Origin: Gnetum montanum
Lineage: Eukaryota > Streptophyta > Gnetopsida > Gnetales > Gnetaceae
NCBI GenBank assembly: GCA_015680685.1
Contig: MNCI01021389.1
Coordinates: forward strand, 762,166 to 826,165
Direction: 5' to 3'
DNA: 64,000 nucleotides
This document shows positions 1-11,449 of the stretch, piece after piece; positions within the stretch are counted from its first letter, which is position 1; each line of letters begins with the position of its first letter. The notes beneath the pieces are model-generated. The model saw only the letters and a list, made by a program, of their open reading frames with translations. It ran no database searches and was not told where the DNA came from. The translations under genes were made by a program, and so were the position numbers.

Positions 1-1285
1 GAATTATAGGTTGAATGCAATTGAGCATGAGCCTAATGTTCCATTGATGATTTCCAATGAGGATGATCAAAAGAAAGTGATGTGAATCCTACCTCAATAG
101 AGCTCAAAAGGATACATTCCACAAGCTTCCTAAGAAAATTTAGCTTAGAAAACAAGAACAACATAAGAATTTGGAGAAAATTCTTTCTTTTATAAAAGAA
201 CTCTCAAAGTATAGAGAAATACATCAAGATTGAGAAGCCAAACTAAACTCACACATATCCCATGTATCTTCAAGGCCATACATATCCCCTCTTGATGCTT
301 AATTTCTCACACTTGGAGCATCAATTCAAGACACGACACTTATATGTGAGTCTTTCAATCTTTCTCAAGTGCTCTTCCTTGTCTCTCGCTCAAATAGATA
401 TAATGTCCTAATACAAGCTCTTTCTTAATTACACTTAAACTCTCTCACCCAAACTCATATCTTGGATACTTATTTATAGCTTTTCATGTGACCTTTCATA
501 TTTCTTTACATTTAAAAATATAAATTAATATTCATTATTTGCCAGAGTAAACATCTTATGGTCAAAGAAGATGTCTTGCCCAAGTGCATATGAGTTGTAA
601 GACATATTTAACATTTAGTGCAGATGTCGTACTTCCAAAATAGACATCTATACTCTAGAGGAGATGTCTATACTTCATAGGAGACATCTATCCAAGTAGA
701 GCCAAAGATAAATATGCTTATTTTAAGGTTTGGAACATCTGAACACCTCCAAATGGGTTCCCATTAACCCCAAAACCCCTTGAACTTAGCAAAATAGGGT
801 CAAAACACCCCCAAACATGTCAAAACATCCTAAAATCATCACCAACAAGGCCAACACAAATAAGACACACACAAACATACAAAATACATTGAGGATTATA
901 CAAGAATTAGGTGATGTCCTCATCATCTCTCCCACCCTTAAAAATTTCATGCTTAATGACCTATTAAAAGTTGGAAGGCACTATGCCTCCATGACTCAAG
1001 GACATCACACTTAGCACAACAATCATGACTTAATACATCAAAAGCATCATGAGAGTAAATACTATATGAGGTTCTAGTTTTGAGCTTTTATTACTCATGG
1101 AGGCTTGTTCTCATGTCCTATCATGCTTTCCTCATTTAATAGTCTCCTTGGAATGCTTCCCTTGCATCCCCATGATGACTCAAACCTACATAAAAGTGGC
1201 ATAAGAATTTGGAAAAATAATTGTTAGCATCAATCCATAATGTAGGCCTCATTACTTAATGCCCAAACACCAATGATAACTTTTC
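1..1285. other. AT-rich transposon-derived sequence, no gene
   Basis: I see no reading frame I can name here. The longest open stretch (817-1014, 65 codons, plus) has no recognisable motif and looks like chance or an antisense shadow of decayed element DNA. Because the retrotransposon at 1291 inserted here, this segment was once continuous with 10467-10623. Confidence 0.4.
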
Positions 1286-1290
1286 ACTTG
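1286..1290. other. Target-site duplication, left copy (acttg)
   Basis: Five bases directly before the left LTR, repeated exactly at 10462-10466 after the right LTR. This marks one integration event. Confidence 0.92.
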
Positions 1291-2157
1291 TGATGAGTGG
1301 CTAGGTACCCCTACACTCAAACATACGAATACGAGCATGTACGCACGATCCGGTTGAACTCCGCAGACAGACTAGTTGTGGTATGTAGATAGTTACACAT
1401 TGATCACAGTTCGTTGTCTTCCCACTTGGACTAGTATTTGCTTTGTCACGTATGGTTTAGTCCAGAGTGAGGTGAATGATGGGATCCTAAACTAATACTA
1501 CTCCTAGAGACGATGGGGAACAATCTTAATTAAGCTAATGGACAATGGAGAATGAAATCTATGCTAACCATAAGTGCGATGAGCATCCATATTTAATCAT
1601 TTGTATGCATCTTGGACCTCATGTACTACTTCTAGGATTACCAAGTGCACATTACTTGAGCACTCCTAGATACACTACTAGGTTACCAAGTAGTTATACT
1701 TAAATGTTCGTGATTAAGTCGTACTCATTCCACGTTCATTAGCAGGAAGTGTAAATGACAATAAAAGAAATATGAACTAAAAAGACAACAATAAATAATT
1801 AATAATTAAAGTAATTAATAGCTAAGTGAATGCTGTAATGATGAAGTAATCTCAATCTTTATTGCCTATTGTGTGCATGTCCAAGTATGTCACACTCAAA
1901 CAAAGGTTCCATACAATTACAATCATCACATTGTGGGCATGCACTGGGAAAAGAATTGAAACTAATTGAAAACTAACAAAAAAACTCTACCCTAAGACTT
2001 ACCAACTACTATCCCCTTCCTATGCATCCAAATGTTGTATTTATAGGCCTACACGGGAATCACGATATCATGTATTCGATATCATTATTCAGGTTGTGAT
2101 ATCGCGTACCTGATATTGAGGATCTGATATTGGGGCCTGGCAAACCATGATTCATCA
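1291..2157 (-). repeat. LTR (3' LTR in element sense)
   Basis: 867 bp, with TG at the left end and CA at the right end. Read on the minus strand, U3 comes first. It holds decayed GATATC-type palindromes at about 2060-2135, then a TATA-like tataaata on the minus strand near 2040, then R and U5. The palindromes in this copy have mostly lost their CpG steps (for example gtgatatc in place of gcgatatc), as expected from deamination of methylated cytosine. Confidence 0.92.
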
Positions 2158-2172
2158 TACCCCCACGACTAA
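2158..2172 (-). other. Polypurine tract beside the 3' LTR
   Basis: On the minus strand the bases leading into the LTR read gtcgtgggggta, a G-rich purine run ending exactly at the LTR border. This is the normal position of the plus-strand primer in LTR retrotransposons. The same motif precedes the LTRs at 15755 (plus) and 62652 (minus). Confidence 0.75.
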
Positions 2173-2341
2173 ATAACAACTCGTCCTCAAGTCAGACAAA
2201 ATGAGAATGAGTTTAATTGATTACACAGTGGATAGGTATGAGATTATTGACTAACTAGGAATTACTCATGTCGTAGTGTGGGATTGAACAAAATAAAATT
2301 GGGACATAGACAGAATTACAAAAGGCAAAATTTGTTGGAAC

Positions 2342-5140
2342 TCATGTGGTTCCTGGCAGTGGTGGCTCCTCCATGGATCTCTTCCCCTTATCTTGTCCTC
2401 CACGCTTTGGAAATGGATGTCTCTAAAGGAGTGCCTGGAGCTTTTCTTCTTCGGTCTAGGGATCCTATGCCATTCATGTTGATGCTCCAATGTTTGATGG
2501 AGTTAACACCTCCCATGGGCATGGCAATTGCGAGAACATCTTATTGGCCTTGACATACTAAGTTGCAGACAACCATCGTTCCTCTTCATAGGCTCTGGCT
2601 TTGTCCTTGCATTCTTGGTAGTCAGTGAGCCATCAAGCCAAATCCTCCATGACATCTTTCTATCCTTGGTAGCTAGTCTTGACCACCTCTAATTCAGAAT
2701 TTGCTACTTCTAATCTCTGCAATGCCTTCTTGTGTTTAGCAAATTTTGTTTCATATTTAGCATAGGTGGTTGCTACCTACTTCTCCAATTCTATTCTCGG
2801 GCATCCTGCTGTCAACATGGCCAACTTGACATATCACAAGTTTGCCAACTCCATGTACTCCGTGAGATCTTGTATTTGCAAGTCTCAGCTTTTTAGTTTT
2901 GCTTGGTGGGCGAAAGCATAAGTATCCAATATGACCCGCCAATCAGCGTTCTGAGCATTGAGAGTGTTAATATGGGCTTTGGCCACATGGATTTCTTTTT
3001 CAATTACTTGTTTGTACATACCCACTTGATCTCTGAAATACTCCTTGAGCTTCTCATGTCACTTGGCCTCATTCTACCATGCACTTATTTCAATCACCAT
3101 CTTCTAGCGGATCGCGCGTACCTCTTCCATTGAGAGGGTTCTATTCTCTTTGGCCAAGCGATTCATATCCTGGTTGACCTTTATTAATTATTCTTGCAAT
3201 TGCTAAAAATTTTCCTTGAGAACATTCTTTTGTTTTTCTACTATGGTCAACCAAAGATTTTCGATAGTGAGGTGTTTATTTTCTTCTTGTGAGGCCTTGT
3301 GTGCTTTGGCATGTGCATACGTTTAAGCTTGTGCCTTAAAAGCATCCCAATCAGCCTTCTCTTTTTTCTCCACCACTTTTTTATTCTCTTCCAACAATTT
3401 AGTTAGTTGCTCTATCCGAAAGGATTCTAGTTGGTTTGCATGGATGAATTAGGACGAATCCTACTATGCAGCTTGCAGGGTGACGAGCTTTTCTTGGAGT
3501 CTTTTTAACTCCTCTACATGTTCAGCCCTAACCTCTGCCATGAGAAACTTCCTTTTTGTAGAGATGAGGTCTGACTGTGTTGCTATGACATCTTGAGGGA
3601 TGTCAAACAAGGACATCATCACTTGTTCTGTCTACAACAACCAATCTAGAACATCCTCATGATCTGTAGGAGTCATTGAGGGACCAGCCAAGGTTTGAGC
3701 ATCGTGTGCTCCTATAAAATCTACTAATGGCACAACAGGGACATTAAATGATTCTTTGATGTGGTCTGCAACCACTTCTACTACTCCCGCTACATCTTGG
3801 TATTGCATGACCACTACTGTGGCACCTTCACTAGTTTCTAATTTCACTTGAAAAGATGTAGCATTTCCAAAGATCTGTTGTGACCAATGTGATTCCCTTT
3901 CTCCTATTTGGATGGACACCTCACCTCATGCGTAATCAATTGAGACTATAGGTCATATAGCATCATCAATGACCCTAAAGAGATTTGCTTCATCACGGCT
4001 TCTCTAACTAACTGATTCAGCAATTGCCCTGAGATGGCTCATCGATAGTCGATAGTCCTACAACGGTGGTGGCAGTTAGTCTTGCTAGCTTGTAGGTTGT
4101 GTGTTGGGCCTTGCTTCCTATTGTTGACTAGGCCTTGAATCTAGAAGTTGGCTAGGCCCTGCAATTTTAGGTGAAGTGGGCCCCACCTTCTATTCTTGCT
4201 TAGGCTCTAGTGTCTCACCAGCATTTTTCCTTGGGGTTGGTGGCTTCAGTAATTTAGCAAATGAGGCATTTTGAGCCTTTTTGGGGACGTCATTGGCGTA
4301 TCCCAAAATTCCAGCACGTTGGCACAGCTTCTAGATTAGGTAGGGAAAAGGCAATGCAAACTTCCCTGTCTTACATTCTTCAAACCACCTTAAAATTTCT
4401 GTGAGATATAGATGGGCTAGGTTGGCATCAACCTTGCCCATCAAGATGACACTTCCTCTAGCTACATAGGTGAAAATTCTATTCAATCCTTTTGTTGGGA
4501 AAATGTGATATGTGCCAATTTTGAAGTAGATCCTCTCTTCAAGTGTGAGCTCTCCATATGCTTTATCCTCCTTGTCGTACACCCTTTTTAACCATATCTT
4601 ATGTGCATCTACATTAGAACGAGTGGACAGGTGAGCAACCTTGGGTTTTGTATTCGGAAGATTCAACACTTCTGAAATGGTCTTGGTAGAGAAATCAACA
4701 AAAATCCCACCAATATCAACGATGGTGCCTTCTTCCTTGTTGTGCCAAAATTGGTACATCACCCCCAGGTACCAATCACCACTCTCAGAGAGAATAGGCC
4801 ATAGTGGAGACCTTTTAAGTTGGTCTCTAATTACCTCAGGGGAAAATTTAGTGAAAGGTCCAAAATTGACTTCCACAATCACAACTACTGATGTGGAACT
4901 TTCACGAATTGCCTAAACACATTCCAGAGACAATGTGAGATGTTGTTCCTATTCAAGTGCCCTACTATCTCCACCTTCAGCATGCCCTAATTGCGTAGTA
5001 ACAAGAGGTTCCTGATGAATGCTGAATGATTGTGCCTCCTGCTCTACATGTTTTTTGAGAGGTGCTTGGCCTCTGCCTCTCCTTGGTCGTTTGGATGCAC
5101 CCTAAGAGGATCCTCCTTATTGTCCTCTTTTAGGGGCCAT
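2342..5140 (-). pseudogene. Second ORF of the non-autonomous element: basic N-terminus, putative plant transposon-protein domain, coiled-coil tail
   Basis: One frame (codon starts at positions equal to 1 modulo 3) runs about 933 codons from an ATG at 5140 to a TGA at 2342-2344. It is broken only by scattered TAA, TAG and TGA codons; no frameshift was found in the parts I translated. The first 30 residues are rich in Lys and Arg (KRPRRGRGQ). Residues about 85-270 (4882-4331) form a compact segment resembling the domain annotated in many plant genomes as putative plant transposon protein (PF20167); this is from memory and not searched. About 3920-3630 is an acidic linker with repeated Val. From about 3600 to 2560 the frame is rich in Lys, Glu, Gln, Leu and Ala with heptad-like spacing, so probably a long coiled coil. 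The stops I checked are one C-to-T change away from Gln or Arg codons. It sits where pol would normally be and has its own upstream U3-like block (5640-5745). Its function is unknown. Confidence 0.7.
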
Positions 5141-7116
5141 CTGCAATCACATGGGACTAATTATCAGTAAGGCTATTTACAAAATTAGATTAATACCTTA
5201 CTCCTTGCCCTTAATAGATTCATTTCTTACTTAGTGTGATTCTAAGTTAGAGATTTTCATGAAAATTCCCCTAAAAGTTTTGATATTGGGCCCAATTTTG
5301 ATTAAGTGACTCCAAAAAATAATTTTCATGGTCTGGGTGAAGAAATAAAATTAATTTGGCAAACGTTTTTAACATTTTTAAGGTTACTTACCCTTAATAA
5401 TATCCTTTGGGCAATGATGAATTTCAAAAAAACTACGTGCAACTTGAAGCGTACCCTTCCCCCACGACTAAGTTAAAAACTTCGGGTTTAAGCAAGTTTG
5501 ATCGGAATGAGAATCGGAGTGTTAATGAGTAAGTTATTGATGTTTGAATGATAAGTGCGTAAGCTAGAAAATTTGTGGAATAAAATTTCAACAACTCCCC
5601 TCACATGAACAGTGAAAAATGATGTTGATGTGCATGGGGAGGTCCATATATATAGTTTATATAGACACGATCTCGCATACCCGCTAGCGTGGACCCGATA
5701 TCGCGTCGGACCCGATACCAGGTACCCAATATCGCATCCCTTTTGAAATAAGGTACTTGGAAAAATTGATAAATTTTTGAATTTCCAAGACCAAAAATGA
5801 AGGATTTAAGGTTTATTTGAAAGATCTAGGGTAACGTTGAAGAGACCAGAAGGCACCAAAAGTGTAATGAAGTGGAATTTTACAATGAATTTCATGAATA
5901 GGGTGAGGAAAAAGGACATTTAGTGGTGCACAGGAACATTTGAATTAAAATGATGATAAAGGAAAGGATATCTTTAGAAATGTAGTACTCGAAAGGTATA
6001 AGATGATGTGATGATGTGCAATGAGTGCAAATTACATAAGCTATGCAAGTGGGTCCTCCCCAAAGTAGGTTTCTACCTATCATGCCCTTATGTAACCACA
6101 CCTGAAAATGTCCGTAGGCACTAAAAGGGTTAAATGAAATCCACACCAATTCCACAAAACACACACATGTAGATACCATCGTGATGAGGTATGAATTCTA
6201 TGCTACACAAGACACAAGTCAAAAATACATGAACAATGAGATGAGAAAAATCGTAGAAGGGATTGCAGATATCGGGACATGAGGTAACTGACCCTCGGCA
6301 CAATGAATCTTGAGTGTAGGGCATGATTAATGTGTCGTTAGCCCATTGCTCCAAGATCAAGACCAAGTCCATGCCTCTTATCAGTGACATCGCATTGTTT
6401 CATCCAATGATCGAGAACCATAAGAGCACCATGACAGCAAGGCGTACGATCACTTGGCATTTTGTCCAAGGGAGGAGTGATTTGGAATTTCTTTGCGGCA
6501 CATTCTTCTTTGGTCTTTTCTTTGATGTTTTCTTTTCTTTTCTTCTTTTCTTCTTCTAGCTCTGGCACTTTCTCCTTTCCAACAGTGAACCAAAGAAGCC
6601 ACCAACCTTCAGGCATGGATGCATGTCTTTCTAGTGGGAACCACAGAATAGCATTGAGTTTCTTTATTGAGTGCCTTTATTACTCTTACTCCCATTTTTC
6701 GTTAGATCTACAAGGACCTTAGTACAACCAGGTTGCATGATAGCACCTATAAATGTCACCAAAGAGAATCCACAAGTTCCCTTGATGTCACACCCTAGCC
6801 ATTACCTTTTAGTCCATCATTTTTCACTCTAGGCATAATGAGCACAAAATTACTTTAAGTTTTAATGATGACAAGAATATCATCGTACGCATAGTAGAAC
6901 CTCTTATTAATAGAATGGGTGGATGGATGTTGTGGGCTTACTATCCAAATAATTAGTCACTTGAGACTTGATAGCATAGAACAACACCTCAACCAACAAG
7001 TCACATGAGTATTTTATTCATTGATGAGATTACCCTCAAAAAGATAAAACGACAAATTGGAAATGAAAAACTAGAAAACAAAAAATTGTAAAATCAAAGA
7101 AAAGGAAAAACATTTA
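5141..7116 (-). other. Spacer between gag and the second ORF
   Basis: No protease, RT or integrase motif was found. Two landmarks recur in other family members. One is a block at about 6040-6120 (centred on gtgggtcctccccaaagtagg), which is also found at 63388-63460 and, reverse-complemented, at about 14950-15030. The other is a purine-tract-like motif at about 5451-5470 (gtcgtgggggaaggg on the minus strand). A 92-codon Lys/Glu-rich open stretch on the minus strand at 6616-6338 has no clear relative and may be chance or a decayed exon. Confidence 0.5.
5640..5745 (-). promoter_or_regulatory. Internal U3-like promoter block upstream of the second ORF
   Basis: Read on the minus strand, this block holds gcgatattggg, cgatatcggg and a weaker cgagatcg copy, followed by a TATA-rich stretch (tatataaactatatatatgg, 5646-5665). 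The LTR U3 has the same order: GATATC palindromes, then a TATA box. The predicted start would lie about 500 bases before the ATG of the second ORF. The sequence match to U3 is visible; promoter activity is inferred. Confidence 0.5.
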
Positions 7117-9492
7117 CTAATTCTGCTTGTTAGAATGGAGGATTTCCCCCATAACTAAACTTTTGAGCATGGCTAGAATTAATAAATGGAAAATGTAGAT
7201 CCATGCATGTGGGAAATATTGGAGTTTGGTCATATTCAAACCACTGGGTGTATTTTGATGTGGTGGCTGGAATGTACCCAACTTGGGGTTCACACACTTG
7301 ATTAAAGTTGGCATAGTGGGGAAAATTATAAGATGTGGTCATGTGATAAGGGTTGACCAACTATGGCACCTGTGACCGTAAGATGGTATGCAAGGATTAA
7401 TATGTCTCCCTATGTAATTATATTCATTGGGCTGCATGATTGTTGGAGTGTTGATTGGTGGCCCTGATAAGGTAATAGGAGGCGTTGAGTTTGAGGGAGA
7501 AGATGCATCATAGCGTTGGACTTGTGTTGAGTTGGTGGATGCAGTGGTTTCAAAACTGTGTTGTCTCTTTCTATGGTCATGCCTAAAGAAAGAATGCTTT
7601 TGATGTTGTGGAGGACCTCCACTGCTATTAACAGTAGCAGCACAAGTAACGTTCGTGGGTTGGTGCTGTGGTGCAAAACCTTCTGGCACAACTGGTGGCG
7701 ATGTAGAAGGAGCTGAATGATGCGAATATTGAGGGTGAGCAGAAGTGCAAGGAACATGAGGTGATGATCTTGTTGGAGAAGACATGGGTTGATAGTACTC
7801 AAGAGAATGATAACGATGTGGTGAAATAGAGGATGTTGACACAGTTGGGGAAATAGGATACTGAACATAATAAGTGCTTGGGTTCGGATGGTATGAAGGG
7901 TGTTACCAGTTTTATGGTGGCCTCCCCCACAACTGGGGGTTTTGCCACTGTGGTTGAACATGGCATTTTTGTATGAAATTTGGATGTAACATTCCTCCCC
8001 AATGCTCATGTAAATGTGACAAGATTAGGCATTGGCCTTTGGGATGATCGCACAGGCAAATGTCACATTGATATGTATGATTTGTAGTTGAGCTCCTATC
8101 CTTATTTCCTTCAACCCATCTTTTCGATTGTCGACTAGTGTTCGGTCCTGTTTCTCTGTTTGGCATGGTTCCACCTCTAATAATGTTGACATATTCTCCA
8201 CATTTTTCATGTACCCATTCTGTCATCTTATTGATCTTTGCCTTAATTTCATCTAGTGATTGTAGTATTGGGAAAGATGAAGATTCCACCTCCTTGGGGT
8301 GAGTTGATATTTCCTCTTCATGATCATGGACCTTTACTATTTTGAGATGTTGGTCATGTTAAAATCTTTTAACATTCTCCCATTTAGCTATTTCTCCTTC
8401 TTCTTTTGCTACCCCCTTAATAAGCTCTTGGAATTGGTGGGTTCATAGTTCATATAGTTGATCTGGGGCATACATCCCCAGGGTCTCCCTTGTTTCATTA
8501 CAAAGCCCATCTATGATGTGATACATTAGCCTTTCCTCAGAGAAGCCATGGCCTAAGCAATTTTTTAACAAAGAATAGTATCTTTCTAAGGCCATGTCCA
8601 AGGATTCATGTTGCCCTTATTTCCATTCTTGGATTTGTCTCCTCAAGGTTGACACTCTTGCATAGGTTTGATATCTTTCAGTGAAGAGTTCTACCATTGT
8701 TGGCCAACTGCGAATTGATTTTGGCTTTAAGGATCTGTACCATACGTTTGCTTAGCCAACGAGTATCATAGGAAAGAGCTTAAGTTTTTTCCACCCATTA
8801 TCAATATTGTTCCATGCACAGACATTGTAGAAGGCTTGTAAATGATGTTGTGGATTTAAATCATAGCCTCCTGAAAACTTGGGAAAGTTATTTAAATTAA
8901 GCCTCAGTAGACAACTTTCCTTGCGATACCTACAAGATATTTGAACAGCCTCTTGTATATGCATTAGGCTCTGAGTGGCCAACAGGGATTCATCGTCACT
9001 AGGTAGGTTATGAATTTGTGAGTTGGGACGATGTTGTCTTCGTTCATGTTGGCATTCCTAACTTTGCCCTTGGGCTCGATTTTTATTTCTACGCCGACGC
9101 CTTGAGAGATGGTCATCCGTGTCATGACCTGATGTTAAAGGAGTAGAGGAAGAGAAAGAATTGAAAGACTCGTCATGAATTTTGTAAGTCTTCCAATCAT
9201 CCCTGGATAAATTCCTGTTAACCATTACAAAGGTCCTAGGCCTTATGGGCCCCCTCGTTCTATGGGATGTCCCATCCTCACTAGAGGTGTCAGAGTTGGA
9301 TGACAAGAGTCCTTGAGTACTGTTGGGGTGTTCATGAACATAGGAGACCCCTGCATAAGATTGAGTACTCCAAACTTCATCTTCATTATCATATATTTTG
9401 TTGGTTCTCCAATGAATTACCTCGCTAGTTGTTGCGTTATCATAGTCTTGTGAGAAAGACATTGTTGTGAATTGTGTGTGACTTATTTGCAA
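7117..9492 (-). pseudogene. gag: Degenerate gag polyprotein of the complete element
   Basis: One frame of 792 codons begins about 100 bases inside the primer-binding site and runs to a stop at 7117. Scattered in-frame stops interrupt it, with no frameshift found. The N-terminal 130 residues are Ser/Asp-rich and end in an Arg cluster. A retrotransposon gag capsid-like region follows (8982-8390, with NFPKFSGGYDLNPQHHLQAF, a linker, then RYYSLLKNCLGHGF). Near 8085-8047 is a Cys-His knuckle of unusual spacing, CDICLCDHPKGQC (C-x2-C-x3-H-x4-C). The last 270 residues are rich in Pro, Ser, Thr, His and Gln. The order matches the gag of the plus-strand copy at 11748-13200, including a TAA at the same codon after EWK. 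A fresh start could also be the Met at 9462. In a live element it would form the capsid particle. Confidence 0.8.
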
Positions 9493-9575
9493 TTACTTTC
9501 TTTCTCAAAGATATATCGTTAAGGCTTCATTACAGCGATCTTGGATGATGTAACTAATCTAAATAATTAGCATCG

Positions 9576-9594
9576 TCTCCAGCAACGACACCAA
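9576..9594 (-). other. Primer-binding site, tRNA-Asp type
   Basis: Directly inside the right LTR, the minus strand reads ttggtgtcgttgctggaga. This matches the plant tRNA-Asp primer site (TGGCGCCGTTGCCGGGGA, recalled) except at four positions, all C-to-T or G-to-A. It fixes the orientation and suggests a Ty3-type element of the kind primed by tRNA-Asp. Confidence 0.75.
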
Positions 9595-10461
9595 TGATGA
9601 GTGGCTAGGTACCCCTACACTCAACCATATGAATACAAGCGTGTACGCACAATCCGATCAAACTCCGTAAACAAACTAGTTGTGGTATCTAGATAGTTAC
9701 ACATTGATCGCAGTTCACTATCTTCCCACCTGGACTAGTATTTTCTTTGTCACATATGATTTAGTCTAGAGTGAGGTGAATGATGGAATCCTAAACTAAT
9801 ACTACTCCTAGAGATGATGGGAAACAATCTTAATTAAGCTAGTGGACAATGGAGAATGAAATCTATGCTAATCCTAAGTGCGATGAGCATTCATCTTTAA
9901 TCATTCGTATGCATCTTGGACCTCGTGTACTACTTCTAGGATTACCAAGAGCACATAACTTGAGCACTCCTAGATACACTACTAGGTTACCAAGTGGTTA
10001 CACTTAAATGTTTGTGATTAAGTCGTACTCATTCCGTGTTCATCAGTACGAAGTGTAAATGACAATAAAGGAAATATGAACTAAAGAGACAACAATAAAT
10101 AATTAACAATTAAAGTAATTAAAAGCTAAGTGAATGCTGCAATGATGGAGTAATCTCAATCTTTATTGTCGATTGTGTGCATGTCCAAGTTCTTCACACT
10201 TGAACAAAAGTTCCATACAATTACAATCATCACACTATGGGCATGCATTGAGAAAAGAATTGAAACCAACTGAACACTAATAGAAAGAATCTACCCTAAG
10301 ACTTACCAACTACCAACCCCTTCCTATGCATCCAAATGTTGTATTTATAGGCCTACACAGGAATCACAATATCGTGTATTCGATATTGTTATCCAGGCTG
10401 TGATATTGGGTACTTGATATTAAGGATCTGATATCGGGGCCTGGCAAACCACAATTCATCA
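9595..10461 (-). repeat. LTR (5' LTR in element sense)
   Basis: 867 bp, the same length as 1291-2157 and alignable end to end without obvious gaps. On the minus strand it carries U3 GATATC motifs (10360-10435), a TATA box near 10345 and the TG/CA termini. It is followed by the target duplication at 10462-10466. Confidence 0.92.
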
Positions 10462-10466
10462 ACTTG
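10462..10466. other. Target-site duplication, right copy (acttg)
   Basis: Identical to 1286-1290. Confidence 0.92.
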
Positions 10467-10623
10467 CTACCAACTGACCTTCCTTATTCTTCCAACATCT
10501 TCTTGCTAACATAAATCTTACTCCAACACTTACATGAGTGCCCAAAAGCGTCAACCAATATATTATTGTCATCAACACCAAAGATTGAAAAATAGCAAAA
10601 ATAAGTTTCTTCTTATTCATAGG

Positions 10624-11449
10624 TGATGAGTGGCAAGGTACCCCTACACTCAACCATATGAATACGAGTGTGTACGCGCGATCCGATCGAACTCTGCAGA
10701 CTAAATGCCTTAATGCCACAAGAAACATTTGGGGTTAATCGTTCGTTGTCTTCCCAGGCTTGCTTGTATGTGTCACGGTGTATGGTTAAGCAAGTCTGAG
10801 GTATATGATTTTTTTTGTATTTTTCAGTTTATCTCCTAAGCTATGAGGGAAAGGGTTGAGAAACTAACGAACTCTAACTAATGTCCTAAGTCTAAATTAA
10901 CTAGCGTCAGCATCCATCCCCACTTACCGGACACACCCTGAACTATGCAACTATGGCTACCAAATGCTAATCGTTACTGGGATCACCACACGTAACGCAA
11001 GTGCTCGAAGTGGTCGTACTGAGGCCCCTATTTAGCCTAGGTGTGATAAGCAGCCGATTCCTTGATTAGCCGTACACATCCGTAGATGCTCGTAATCAAG
11101 TCGTACTCGTGCGCACTAGGAAAGCAATAAATAACAATAATTAAAACCATGTACTGCAAGGTTTATCCAATCAAGTTCATCTTTATTTTCGTACACAACT
11201 TGTGTTCAGGTTACAAAGTTGCTCGAATAAAGAGCCGTTCACTCTAGGACTCCTACTGCGGGCACATGGGAAATTAATCTAACTTTGGAGTGTTCAAACT
11301 GCCAGAGCTTCGCTACTTCTAGCCAGGATTGGGAAATGAAGGGAGTGCCACCTCTTATTTATAGATATGGCGGTGGACTGCGATAGCGCGTACACGATAT
11401 CGCAGGGGAAGACGCGATATCGCGGTGCTATGCATGTCGCGTCTCATCA
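10624..11449 (-). repeat. Solo LTR with TSD atagg
   Basis: 826 bp, starting TGATGAGTGG and ending GTCTCATCA, flanked by atagg at 10619-10623 and 11450-11454. No internal element sequence is attached, so this is an LTR left after recombination between two LTRs. The U3 (right side) keeps well-preserved palindromes such as gcgatatcgcgg, with a tctataaataag TATA box on the minus strand near 11360. Confidence 0.9.

Larger units (their letters stand above)
1291..10461 (-). mobile_element. Complete non-autonomous LTR retrotransposon (gag plus a second ORF, no pol)
   Basis: Two direct repeats of exactly 867 bp (1291-2157 and 9595-10461) bound a 7.4-kb interior and are flanked by the same 5-bp sequence, acttg, at 1286-1290 and 10462-10466. 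Each repeat starts TGATGAGTGG and ends with CATCA on the plus strand. A primer-binding site lies just inside the right LTR and a purine tract just inside the left LTR, so the element reads on the minus strand. In that direction the order is LTR, PBS, gag (9492-7117), a 2-kb spacer with a U3-like block, a second frame (5140-2342), purine tract, LTR. I find no DSG/DTG protease, YVDD reverse transcriptase or integrase motif anywhere in it, so it would need proteins from a partner element. By eye the two LTRs differ at about one site in ten, mostly transitions, so the insertion is old. The gag type and PBS suggest a Ty3-type element. Confidence 0.9.

Noticed and set aside
817-1014. 65-codon plus-strand frame
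   Set aside because: Low-complexity Asn/Thr/Ile composition, no motif, lies in transposon-derived DNA.
2278-2553. 91-codon plus-strand frame
   Set aside because: Antisense shadow of the second ORF of the element.
7410-8009. 199-codon minus-strand frame
   Set aside because: Different frame from gag over its Pro/Ser-rich tail; the frame with codon starts divisible by 3 carries the gag motifs and continues on both sides.
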